Below, in pieces: positions 11,201 to 23,313 of a DNA stretch of 64,000 nt. Under the pieces are notes generated by a model. The model saw nothing but the letters and a program-made list of their open reading frames with translations. It was not told the DNA's origin and did not search any database. Made by a program: the position numbers and the translations under genes. How positions within the stretch are numbered: position 1 is the stretch's first letter; every line of letters begins with the position of its first letter. This DNA comes from Rhabdornis inornatus (lineage: Eukaryota > Chordata > Aves > Passeriformes > Rhabdornithidae), in the NCBI GenBank assembly GCA_013397075.1, contig VWZS01004784.1, forward strand, positions 817,263 through 881,262, given 5' to 3'.

Positions 11201-14200
11201 TGGGGGAAAAAGAAATGTTTTCTGACAACATGGATGAATGCACATAATGCTTTTAAATTATTTTGGCAGTTTCCTGTGGGTTTCTACTTCAACTTTGAAG
11301 GCCCTTTGCTAGCTGGTAGATATCCTCCAGGCAGTAAAGTATTGCCCACGGCCATACATTACCTGCAGTATTTATCATATACACTTGAAATCATCCTCAC
11401 AAATCTCAGGACTAAGGCAACACTCAGTCGTGCAGGCAACACATTCAGAAAATAGAAAATAGCATGGGGCTGCCTCCTTGGGAAAAGTCAATTTATCAGT
11501 GCATAGTTATTAACTTCATTTGTTAAGGTATATGTCATGATCACAGCCACACTGTAGGGCTTGCAGTGTTCACTGCTCTCCCAAGGAAACTCAGCAAATT
11601 ATTGATTCTAAATATCAGATGCTGAAACCCTACAAAAAACCTATATATTTGGATTCCTTCTCCAATTATTTTTATTTTAATGTTATGCAGTGAGAAAAAA
11701 AGAACATGAAAAAGATGTCAGTCAAATAACAGCTATAATTACCTCTAGAGAAATAGATTTTTGTCCCTTCTTTTGTGGGGGTGTATCTTTAACCCACTTC
11801 TCACTCCTCTATGAATTACATTCCTTATTTCAGAGGATATATTTCAAACATTTTTTGGAAATGTATTTACTTGTATTTATTTATTTGTTTGAAAATGTTT
11901 AACTAAATTGTTTTGATTTTTCAGGTTGTTTTTTTAAACTCTTATTATCTGAAAGGTTTTGCTAATTATCCCTTGGTACCACCAATTCAACCAGCCTAAA
12001 CCTGTAACTTAAACAGAAATATTTTCTGGAAAAACAATAACAAAAAATTCCACATCAACACCACACGTTCTCTTTCAGTCACATCTGATCTCATATTTGT
12101 ACAAAACATGTTAGAAATCTTCCTCTCCCACTGTCCAAGTAAATTCTACATTCACATGTAAAAATCATCATTAGATTATAGAGCAAATTAGATTAACACC
12201 CTAAAAAAGTAGAAATCCCAGCAGAGAATTAGCACTTTCTGATACAAGATTGTTCCAGTTTGCTCCCAGGCATTTCCACCCAGCAAGAAATTCAAAGAAA
12301 ATGGCAGCAACATTTGATATCTTAAGATGTAGCTGACAGGAGAATTCTGGCCTGCCAGGCTGTGGTGGGTTTTAAAATATTTCTTATATTGCAATTCATT
12401 ATTTTAAAAAAAATAAAAAAAATTAAAAATAAAAATGGCTGAGTGCCATCAGTCAATGTTTTAATATGATAAGAATAATTATGTTCGCAGTCCATTAAAC
12501 TTGTGACATATACTCTATAAATGCTCCAGGGAATAAGATGCAGTATTATGATGGTAAAACCTGTGCCTGCTGAAGGGAAGAATGCCACTAAAATAAAGAG
12601 AAACACTGTAAAGAAATTGAGATTTTATGAGGTCAGGTATGGCAGGTAAGCATGATGAAATGGTAATTTATGTCCTTCGCAGTGCAGACCTTGCTGCTAC
12701 AGCAGGAACTAATCTTCTGCTGTCCGTGGAGAAGAGGCAGTGTTGGAGACAGGCAGCACGACAGAGATGGACAGACCTCCCTTGGAAATGTTCTGACCAG
12801 CCCAGGGCCTCTGCATCAGAAACTTCTTAGCTGCTCTCTCCCAAGGCTCTTATCCTGGCATGGTGCAATGACTTCCACAGATCTGCAAATCCTTCCTAGC
12901 TCCCTGCAAGATCACATTCACAGTGAGAGAAGAAAAGTGGGAGAGCACAGAGCAGCAGATTCCTGGTTTGGAGCTGTTGGGAAGTGGAGCTTTGAGAAGT
13001 TCCAGGGCACCCCGAGGCATGACAAGGACAGATTCCCTGACAGCTGATGGATCCTGCACAGCCACTGCTCCAGCTCTCTTCTCTATCAGCATTATGTCTG
13101 CACCCAGCCCTGCTGGAGCTGGAGGATGATTTCACTTTTATTTTCCAGGCATGATTTTGTGTTGAGAACCAGTCCATATATTTCATCTATCTTCACACCC
13201 AGGCATTTAGATTTGGTAAAGCCAGACCACCTCACACCAGTGCTCTCTAAATGAAGCCTTCAGACTCTTTCTTTCAAAATGGCACGGTCAGTTCCAGGAA
13301 ATGTCTCTTTTTGGGAAGAGAGTCTTTTCATTAATAGCAGCAGTTTTTCAGTCTGGCAATGAACCAGCTCCCTTCATTCTGCCCTCGACTTCAGCCTTTT
13401 GCAAACACTCTGGAATAACACACAATAGGATCTAGGACATATCCTTTCTACCCACACTGATATGGTTTCTGGACATTTTCTATCTCTGATTGCTTCTTCA
13501 GTCTAGAGAGAACTTTTCTATTTTATACCCTTCACACCAGAGCAAAGTGAGAGGGCAGTTGCTTCCAGTGTGCAGTTAACAAGAGGAAAATAATGGAAGC
13601 TTAACTGCATTATGGAATAACAAGATTTCATCTTTCCTCCCTTCCTTCTTTTTATTAATTCTGTTGTCAACTTAATATCCATGAGACAGAAAACTTGGGA
13701 AGTTTGGAACAAGATAAGAATGGCAAGATTAAAAATAGAGCCTTAAATGCTGTTCAGTAGTTTGGGAGCATGCTTCATTATAACCTATGGAGGAATTCAA
13801 ATAGCAAAGCGCAGCTGCTTTGGATTCCTGTCCAGAGAAACCGCACAAACACAGCTTGCATAAAATAAATGCTTTGCATACTAAGGAAATGGCCTGCTAT
13901 TTGCCATAGAAACATTCTAATCTTATTCCTCCTTTTTTTAAAACCATTTATTATAGAGTCTCAGAGTAGTCCATTCATATTTTTGTTGAAAAAATTTTCA
14001 TGCCTTTGACCAGTGAATGATTGTGTCGTAGCCAGGACACAGATATGAGAACATCAGCCCCACAGGTTAATGCTTCCAGACATCTACTAACTAATCCCAG
14101 AAGTTAAAAGATCAAATACTGTCTAAAAATCTCTTGAATAACCAATTCCCTTAGTAACAATTAGGTGTTCCTCTACCAATTTTGCTCTCTGCTATATCAC

Positions 14201-15399
14201 CCTCAAACTTTACTGGATTGTATGAAGAATATCTAATGTCAATCTGATATGTTTAATATTCATCTTGCTACACAGTGCTTAACAGTACACACTGTATTGT
14301 TAAGGAGGTTGCATGAACCATAACATTTTCAAAGTGAAATGAGGCATCTAGGACATTCAGTATTATCACTTTTGATCAAAACATGAATATTGGGGAAAAT
14401 ATTATGATTCCTCAGCAGTTCAGATCTTTATATCATAGTGAAACATTCCTGACACATATTCTTGTAGGCCAAGTGTAAATTTTTATGCAAGAATTATCAG
14501 GTGATGTTTTATGGGTTGTGCCACTTTAGGAGACCACCAAGAACAAACTTGAAATTTGTGCTTCTATAGACCACAGACTTAACTAGCATTTATAGAGGGT
14601 GAACAATTCTTGTGCTTTGATGAAAGAAAATTGCTTAAAACTTGAGAAACACTTGACAAGGTTAAAAAAATGGGCAGTATAATATCAGTGCAAACAAACA
14701 CTAATGACTGTGAAACCCAGTAGTGACATATTACAAATTCTGTCTCCACAACACTGAACCCCAGAGGACCTCAGCTGTTCTTTACTGTGAATACCACGTT
14801 CCTCAGCACAAACCTTAGCATCTCTATTTCAATCTCCTGTGTCAGCCAAAAAGGCAAATGTCACAACTGAAGAGTGCAAGGAATTGCTTCTACACTTTGC
14901 TGAGTTTTAATTTCACTGCAAATAAAAGCAAAACAAAATAAGGATTTAGCACTACAGAATACTAGATATGTTCCTAAAATTCTGGGATCCAGATGCAGGC
15001 AGAATTAATTTATGTAGATAAAAGCATGGAAATGAGCAAGATGTCTCTGCAGACTGTGGGATATGACACAAGCTCTCTTCAAAAAAACTTCCCAAAATTT
15101 TCTTCTCTCTGCCTTTTTCCTCTTTCCCAGGCTTTGTGTACTAGTCTTATTTCATCACATCTTACCACTTGTGCTGGAGATCTTCAGGAGTAGAGAACAT
15201 TGGTGGATGCAGCTAGGAAGAGGTGACCAGCATAGGTGGAATCACAAGCTGAATCAAAAAACAGTATTTTCAGGGCTGCTTTGTGCTCAGACATCACCTG
15301 CTCCACTCTCTGTGGCTCTGAATCCTGTAATGCTGCACTTGATCCACCCTCAAGTTGAGTAACTACCAATATCTCCATTTTGGTGCTGATGAAGCATAT
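8281..15399. other. unassigned non-coding sequence
   Basis: A long stretch with no recognised gene. It holds a T-rich run at about 8374-8404, a CTTT microsatellite near 9613-9632, an A-rich run at about 12402-12436 and a somewhat GC-richer block at about 12640-13110, where open frames of 65-125 codons overlap on both strands. That mutual overlap is what composition alone gives, so none is called as a gene. Confidence 0.5.
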
Positions 15400-15694
15400 C
15401 TCTTCTCTGTGGTGACAGTGACAGTATCCAAGGGAATGGCCTGAAGCTGTGTCAGGACAGTTTTAGGTCGGATATTAGAAAAAAGTTCCTCCACCCAGAG
15501 GCTGGTTGGGCACTGGTACAGGCTCCCCAGGAAAGTGGTCAGAGCATCAAGCCTACCAGAGCTCAAGAAGAATTTGGACAATGGCCTCAGGCACATGATG
15601 TGACTCTTGGGAATGTCCTGTGCACAGTAAAGAGTTGGACTCAATGATCCTTATGGGTCCCTTCTAATTCAGCATATTCTATGATTCTGTGAAT
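15400..15694 (+). mobile_element. CR1 LINE fragment, 3' end
   Basis: This is a 5'-truncated copy of a CR1 non-LTR retrotransposon: the end of ORF2 and the 3' untranslated region. Recognisable phrases are GGGAATGGCCTGAAGCTGTG near 15431, GATATTAGAAAAAAGTTCCT near 15471, CACTGGTACAGGCTCCCCAG near 15510, GTTGGACTCAATGATCCTTA near 15635 and the terminal ATTCTATGATTCTGTGAA. CR1 moves by target-primed reverse transcription and usually leaves 5'-truncated copies like this one. The copy seems only moderately diverged from the bird CR1 3' sequence I remember, so it is probably younger than the remnant at 56.2 kb. It encodes no intact protein. Confidence 0.95.
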
Positions 15695-17065
15695 TAAAGG
15701 CTGATCTTTTGGTGAAGGAAAGAGAAAGGCACTTAATTCTTTTCCTCTTGGAAAACTATCTATTCAATTTTCCAAACCAGGGTAATTTAGGCAGACACGA
15801 GATGTATGATACAATGTTCTGTAACAGGTAAATGGCAGAGGAGATTTAAAACATTTAATTCTAAGTTAGGCATTCAGCTCTTCTGAAGGACCAGACTGCA
15901 GATCAATCTTTAAGAAGTCGTTGATGTGAGCATCATTTTTTCACCTTCACAACACTGAAATTGAGGGTAACTCAATTGAAGATGTAAATATTTTTCTGTA
16001 TCTACCCACTCCACAAGCTCTCCTAGTAACATACATCTTTCTGTAACAATAATGAGTGTAGTACTGGGGCTCCAAAAAAGACCCATCTGTAGTAACGGGG
16101 CATGACAGAGTATGGCTGATGTAGCAGGACTGAAACTGCTCCAAAATAAACTTTAGCTTTGGTGATCAGACACAACCTGAGCCATACCTGTGTGCCTGGA
16201 ACCTTTTCTAATCTCTCTGCTGAAATGATAATATTAACTGAGACAAACAAAAATTATAATGATGACTATTTACCCAAGACAACTTTTGCCATTAACATCA
16301 TCCAAACAGTTCTACTTCAGAAACAGGACCTAGCACACTCAGTACTTTCTGTACCTTGCTGTCCTCGCTCCAGAGAGTTAAACAGACCCTTTTGGTAGTG
16401 TGCAATGGTGTGTGATTTGCAAATGTAAAAGCTAGAAATAATCCACACCATACAGCTGCCTAACATTACTCAGGGGTAGAGACCTCATCCCAGAGAAGTA
16501 CAGGGTCTCTTGCATGATGCTGTCTCTGAAATACTCTGCTCTGTTTCTGCAGAAGGCTAATTAGTCCCACTTTCCTAACCAGACTGTATGATCTCCTGGG
16601 CCACTGTTACCCTTAGATCATCTCTCATTGCCTGGAGCATACATGGCCTAATTCAGGTAAGATAAAATTATCTCAAGGGAAAAAGGGCTAATGCAAAGCC
16701 TTTTAATGTCTGTTCACTTCAATGAATCTTGTGTCCTAATAACAGCAAGAGATATCCACCGGAGGGAGATCTGAAAAAGAAGTGGAGTGATCCAAACAGA
16801 AAAGGATACACTTATAAGAGTCATCTGGAATACAGGTGTGAATATATATGTGAATATTACTGTAAGCCTTTAGGATAAAGATATGTATGTGAAAGCAGAA
16901 TATCTCTGAAAACATCTCCAGGAGACTGGCAGAAGAGGGGATTCCTCTGGAATTAAATAGAATTTCATTGCAGTAAAATGATGAAAAACCTGAAAGAAGT
17001 TCAACAGCAGGTCTGGTGGTGTACCTATAACTTCTTCTCACCCAGCCATAATTTGAGCATAGAAC
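15695..17065. other. unassigned non-coding sequence
   Basis: Nothing recognised. Short overlapping frames on both strands show no family features. Confidence 0.55.
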
Positions 17066-17114
17066 ATCTTAATTTACAGGAGAGATTTTTCAAATCTCTC
17101 CTGTAAATTAAGAT
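17066..17114. repeat. perfect inverted repeat, 23-bp arms, 3-nt loop
   Basis: The left arm 17066-17088 and right arm 17092-17114 are exact reverse complements, separated by TTC at 17089-17091. The left arm starts ATCTTAATTTAC and ends GGAGAGATTT. If transcribed, it would fold into a flawless 23-bp stem. Pairing stops abruptly at both outer ends, and the stem is shorter than a typical microRNA precursor. Confidence 0.97.
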
Positions 17115-20100
17115 TGGACAGTGTGTCAGACACCATTGTGCAAATCTGATAGTGCAGTCTTGCCTCAGCTTAAATGCAGTCTTCATCAGCTTTTTAAGAA
17201 TACTGTAGCATTTTAAAATGTACTATATCTACTTAGTAAAATGTATGAAAACCCCACAACTGTTTATTTAAACACTGTTGTATTATTAAGGCCTGTGAAC
17301 TACCATAACTACCCTGCATTGCAGATGAAGTCTGAGGGTAGCAATTGATCAAGAGCACTAAAAATATGTTGATGCCTGTAGTTATCAATTTATCATATCT
17401 ACCCCCTGCTCTTTTCTGTAGTGAAATGAATGATGAATCTATTCCGAATCATCAATTCCCATAAAATGTGTAACTCCAAATAGGAACATGTTACAGGAAT
17501 TTATAAAGAGCACACTGGGCCTGGGTACATTATCTTGTTTGACATTGCTTATACAAGAAACCTGAAATACACAAATTGATTGATTTGCGTATTTCATCAA
17601 AGCTTGATTTCATTTATCAAGGGGACAATGCCAATTTTCATTCTTCAACAGATAAAATCAGGTTGGAGTCAAGCTGCTGGGTCAAGTCCTGTTTTCATAT
17701 TGCCTTTATTATACTCCCTCCTCTAGTTTTAAAGGCACAGTTGTGAGACCCCTCTTCTTTATTTTTTAATGTTTTCTGAAATGTTTAGGGGAATGAGACA
17801 GTAATAATACAGTCTGTGTTCAGAACTTGCTCAGTTGGTGGAGGTGAAGGTTGGCAAGGGTTTTGACCTCACTTCTGTAGTACTGAGCTTTTCACAGCCC
17901 TAGAGATGTCTGCCTAATATGCCTGCAAGCTAAATTAAGGTGGAATTTGTGGGTTTTTGTAGCAGATAGGAGAGAGAATTCCTGTGCCATCTCCCAGTTG
18001 TGGACATAGTCTAAGATATTCAGCCCAAAACAAAAATACTTGTGCATCTAAATTCTATACTAAGCTTTAAAAGTTTATGTTACTTTTATTCCTGTCCCTT
18101 CTTTTGAATGATATTTGTCCCCTTCATTTGTCCTCAAATCCCTCTGTTCTTTAGGGCAGTAACTCTTTCTACCAGCATCCCATTAAATCCTTCCTAACTC
18201 TGAAGGATTCATGAAATCCTTCTCTGCACGGAGCCTGAGCCTTTGTCAGCTCAGGAACAGCTCAGGAAATCCTTGCTAGAGGAAGGGACCCAGTCCTTAC
18301 TCATCCCCCTGACTATCAGACAAGGGTGATGGTTTTTTCTGACATCTCTCAGATGAAAACCTCATGCAGCTCATGGGGGTTATTCTCTGATCTGGCTCCC
18401 ACTCACTGCATAAAGACAGGTCAGCAGTCATGTTCACCTGCAAAACAAGATGTCCAAATTTCAACACAGGCCTCCAAGTGAGCTTAGTTCAACACCTGTT
18501 TTTTCCACTGATTTTAATGAAACTTAAAAAGAGCTGTGCTCTTACAAATTTCGTTCCACATTCCTTTAAGTGTCTCCATAAGTGAGAAGTTGCATAATTC
18601 TGAGCCTAATTTCAGGTTGATTTAAAAATGCAGTTCTACTCTTTCAGCAGCTTTATTGGCAAAATAACTTTTTGAGCTGTGTTCTCTTGCTTTTTCATAT
18701 ATAATTAATTACAACAGAGGCTTATTACTTAAAGGATACAATACTCTAATGTAAAGATGTCACATCTGTTAGATAAGGGGACAGTGAAATCAGAAGCATT
18801 ACCTAGGGTTGAGCTGAATGCCAATATTCGGTGGCTCTGATGTAATTAAACAGTACATTGCTCAATCTAGTCAGGAGCATAGGAACAGAGAAACACTATT
18901 TAGAAGAGACTGTAATGTTATTACAGAGCCTGATTCAACAAAGCACTTGAACATGAGCTTCAGATTAAGCACACATTTAATTCTTCTTCCACTGCAAAAC
19001 AAGTTAAAATGAGCATATGCACAGTTGCCTTGAAGAATACATTAAATATGCTCAGAGAAGAAACTTGCAGGGACCACTTCACTGAGACCATCTCATCATC
19101 TCAAATGTATCTATCTATACTGACAATCCTTCTGTGATTATAAAGCCTGCTGTTATCTTAAAAAAAAAATACAAGCAAGGAGCTGAAGGACTGGAGAAAA
19201 AAGACTAAGCCCATGAAATGGGCACACTTGTAGAATGGGTACACTTGTACAGTTTTGTGCAATTTTGTAAGTACACTAAATTATTTTAGCAAATATGGGC
19301 CAAAAATTAATAATCCTGAAAAGTGCTTTGTGGTCTTTTAGGATCCCAGTCATCCGAATAGTAGGTGCATGGCAAAGCAGCTGGCTGAGTTTCCTTCTTC
19401 AAACAGATACGAAGTGAAAATTAAATTCACATCTCCTGATGCAGAGCAGGACACTATAACCCTGCATCTGACACAGCCATGTTTACCAAGGTTATGGTAA
19501 ACAAAACACTCTTAACATCTGAATTTTTGGGTCTGGCTATCACCAAGATTCACACTGTCAGGTGCTTAAATGTCAGTCTGAACTTGGTCCAGAAAAATAC
19601 ACCAAGTAAAATTATAACACATAATTTTATAACACATAATAATATCACATTGCCAAAGTATCTCGAACTCCACTTAAACATGCACAGTTGGCTTGTTTCA
19701 TTAAAAGGAAAAGAGAATTAAAACATCTAGAAGCTTTAGGAGAAAAATACGTACCATTTGTTTAAAAATACAATACTACAACTGAAGAGCCAGTACTTTT
19801 TCTCTAGAACAGAAGAAATTTAACAAGATAAAAATAAGTCAGGGAGAGTTTCAAAAGTACACTGAAACAACAGTGGAAACGGATAGGAAAAAAAATGGAG
19901 GTAAAATGTTGGGTTGATTAATATGCTAAACTCCTAAACGAGATGAGACTTGTTAATGAATTAATTCCAAAATTCCACTTGCTTAAATCTTGTTAAAATT
20001 CCCTTATATGAATCACTTTTCTGCAGTAGTTGAAATCAATCAAACTTTCAGAGATGAAATGGCTGAAAATTCTTAGGGATTTACTTTAAATGCATCATTA

Positions 20101-22769
20101 CAACAGGGCACTTTCCAATTTCATTCTTAGTTCCAAGAAACCTGCCAGAGGGCAGGAAAATGCTTGTGACTTCCATTAGCCTTTTCAGCAGGACTGTCAT
20201 AAATTTCCTCCCTATCCAAGGATACATCAACAGGAAGACAGACCACTGTATGCACAGAGTAAAAATATCTGTTACACAGAATAAAGGTGATTTGGTACCA
20301 GTTCAACATCTGTGTGCATAATTCATTATATTATATGATGTGTTTGGCATGAAGAAAAAGGGAAAGAGTTGAATAAAAATAATATCAAACTTTCTAAAAG
20401 CTGAAGGTTTTCATTTCCTAATGGGACCATCTATTCCAGGTAGATGAGTCTATCTTTGATAAAACAATTGAAAAATAAATTGCATTTGCAAAAGTCAGCT
20501 TGTACAAATCCACATAGAAGAGGATTATATTCCAATGAAAATATGTGAAGCATGTAACTGCAATGACAAGAACACAATAAAGCAAAATAATATTGGGAGT
20601 AAATACAAAAAGCTTTGTGATGAAACACTGAAGAATGACCTCAATGGCTATCTCCAGGGTTACTTTCATTACATGAAGTTGATTTCAGGACTGAGAAATA
20701 TTTAGTTGCAGATGATGCCTTCTAGCATTGTTAAGAACTGAGACATCAGCAAAAGGATTAAAACATAACACAAGAATTGTATGGCTAAACAAGCAGAGAC
20801 ACTTGATGCAGTCCTTTTAGTTATTATTATTATTACTATGAAAATACTTGTGGATCCTGTCAATTTAAGTGCTGTGATTAGATTGGTTCTGCTCAAGAAA
20901 CCATAGATGAAATAAAGTAGAAATTGCAAAACATAGTTTTGTAGAAATAGAATTTATATCTGCTCGGAATTACCTCATGCCCTGTTCAGCTGAGATTTCA
21001 CTGAGGAAGATTTGGTAATATGCAATGGAAATGTGTGACAAAGCTTCTTTGATTTTTCATTTCAAACTGAATCCTAGGCATATATTCCACAAATTTTAAA
21101 TGTAACATCGAATGCTGAAATAACTTGTGAATTTTTTTCTTTGCATTTTTAAATCCATCCAAGCATAACACAATTTTCCTCCTTTGTCCCCAGGGTTTTC
21201 TGGTTTTAGTCTTGATTAGAAGAAAAGTAAATGTCATTCCCTCAAAACCCTACTTCCTGACATGTTTGTAACAGTGCTGCTCAGTCCTTCCCTCTGGAAG
21301 ATTAGGCAGAGTTATGGTGTGGGTGAGGATGGGTTACATGTGCACCCTGTGGGTCAACAGCAAAAACAGGACCAGAACTCAAAAAGCCAGCGGTATTTAC
21401 TCAGTTTTGTCTTCAAACACACAGGGATGGACTCCCAATCTAATACACATTGAAAACAATGCCTTGCACTGCATCTAAACAAAAGAAAGCATCCATCTTT
21501 TATGGAATTACATTGATATACGTGATGCAAAGACTATTTTATTCAATAAAATAATACATTTTATTGTATAAAAAAAAATACACATTTTTTAGTGTTAACC
21601 CAAGTGTACGTCTCAGCTATTAAAAGCACTCGAACCCCCATTAAAAATACTGAAAATATTATGTGTATTCCCTGATTAAAAAAATCATAAAGCATCCAAA
21701 AATTCTGTATTCAACAACAGCCTTATATTACTTATGGCAATTTTTTAATAGTCTTGCAATTAAATTAAATAAACAAACAATAAAAACACCCCCACCCCCA
21801 AAAAAATACTAAAAATAACCCAAAATTTACTAGAATATCTAAGGAAAAAAAAAAGCAAGAGTAAATTTCAGTGAGCTAAGAGATGGTCAATGGGGTGGAA
21901 TGGAATACCATGTCAAGGACAAGCTCAAAATTGTTGCCAGTCCTCCTGGACACCTTAGCACCAAGAAACACCAGTATGACTGTGCTCCTACCTGGATCCA
22001 TGCCAAAAAGCCCATCAGTAAGACTGCCAGTAAGGCTGAATGCAGCTGGGAATAGCTAATAGAGCAGGAAGCTCTTTGCCCAAGACAGGCTCTCCCTGTG
22101 TGCACTTGGATGCTGAAGAGTTGCTGTGGGCTCAAGGTAACAAGGCTTCATGAAATAAGGCACAGGGTGCTTTATTCAGGCTCACCTGTGTGCTTCTTCC
22201 CTAAAGCTGGTGCTGATTTGCACTGCTTTTCTAGGTATTTAGAGCATAGAAAAGAAGAAAGCATCTGTCTGGGATAAAAATCCAAACAAAACAGGCAGGG
22301 GATCCTTAGAAGCAACCATAACCCCAGTTGCTTGAGTAGGAACTATTGGAATGGCAGAAAATCCTGTCCTTGCACTGTACCATGGATCAGTAAATGACCA
22401 GGGTTTTGCATTCCCTGCAGTTTAAAGAGAAAGAATCTCACTGGAAATTAAAGCAGAGTCAGATGAAAACCTAACTGATATCAGCAGGGGAACACAAACA
22501 AAGGCAAGGCAATAGTTCTGTTTGTTTAAAGGCTGTAGCGATGCAAAAGGAAATCAATTTGTCCCAAAGCAGGTCAAGAACTTTAAAAGAGTATTTGTAC
22601 TTTTCCTTTGTGTGTAACTTGGTGTAATTACTGCAGTAAAAAGAAGAAAGAAAAATTCAAAGAATTCTTTGTTGCCAAATTTTTGAACTGGTTCAAAGCA
22701 TTAAATCTGGTATTTATTGTACAGATGCACATCAGATACATTTCCCCAAGCTTAGTGGGCTGGGCAGCA
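17115..22769. other. unassigned non-coding sequence
   Basis: AT-rich with no recognised gene or transposon. A 14-base phrase, TTATAACACATAAT, is duplicated at 19612-19625 and 19627-19640. An A/C-rich low-complexity stretch with short C-runs and A-runs lies at about 21765-21855. Confidence 0.5.
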
Positions 22770-23029
22770 GACACAGTTGTTGCCTTTCTGTGCCAGCTTG
22801 GGCAGAAGTGATGGTTTTGTAGTGTGGAGTTATCCAGCCTCATGCTGGGCTGCAAGTTCCACATTCAACACAGCAGCTTGGCTGTCACCCTGTGCATCCT
22901 GGGGCGGGGCAGGAGGCACAGCTGCTCAGGCATGCTGCTGGGACCTGTGCACCTGCAAGCAGTTTGGGAGTGTTTTGTGACCTAAATAATTTCAGATCCA
23001 CGCAACTGTACTGATGATACCTGTCTATA
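22770..23029. other. GC-richer block before a CR1 end
   Basis: This roughly 250-base block is visibly richer in G and C than its surroundings and runs up to the CR1 fragment that starts near 23030. It may be a further unrecognised part of the same insertion, or host sequence. No open frame in it shows family features. Confidence 0.4.
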
Positions 23030-23181
23030 CAGGGAGGCCCCACCCCTGGAAATGTTCAGGGCCAGGTTGGATGGGGTTTTGAGCAGCCTGGTCTAGTGGA
23101 AGCTGTCCCTCCTTGGCTGGGAATTGGAACCAGATAACTTTTGAGGTTGCTTCCAACCCAAACCATTCTATGATTCTATAC
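23030..23181 (+). mobile_element. CR1 LINE fragment, 3' end
   Basis: A short 5'-truncated CR1 copy containing the 3' untranslated region. Diagnostic phrases are CCAGGTTGGATGGGGTTTTG near 23061, GAGCAGCCTGGTCTAGTGGA near 23081, GGTTGCTTCCAACCCAAACC near 23144 and the end CATTCTATGATTCTATA. It is of a different 3' subtype from the copy at 15400-15694, which ends GGGTCCCTTCTAATTCAGCA before the tail. No coding capacity remains. Confidence 0.95.
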
Positions 23182-23221
23182 TTATGGCACTAAACCCATT
23201 GCTGCTGGCTCTAATAAATTA

Positions 23222-23313
23222 GGAATGAAGGAATGAAGGAATGAAGGAATGAAGGAATGAAGGAATGAAGGAATGAAGGAATGAAGGAATGAAGGAATGA
23301 AGGAATGAAGGAA
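23222..23313. repeat. 8-bp minisatellite (GGAATGAA)n
   Basis: About 11.5 uninterrupted copies of GGAATGAA, starting roughly 40 bases after the CR1 tail. The uniformity suggests recent expansion or ongoing slippage. The long Ser/Phe/Ile/Pro/Leu/His frame read on the minus strand is a product of this repeat. Confidence 0.97.

Noticed and set aside
12640..13190. Overlapping frames of 65-125 codons on both strands in a GC-richer block
   Set aside because: Simultaneous openness in several frames reflects reduced stop frequency from composition, not coding.
21887..22135. 82-codon minus-strand frame with a hydrophobic ALLAVLLMGFLAWIQ stretch and a donor-like CAG|GTAGGA nearby
   Set aside because: It looks like a possible signal or membrane segment, but no partner exon or acceptor of comparable quality was found.
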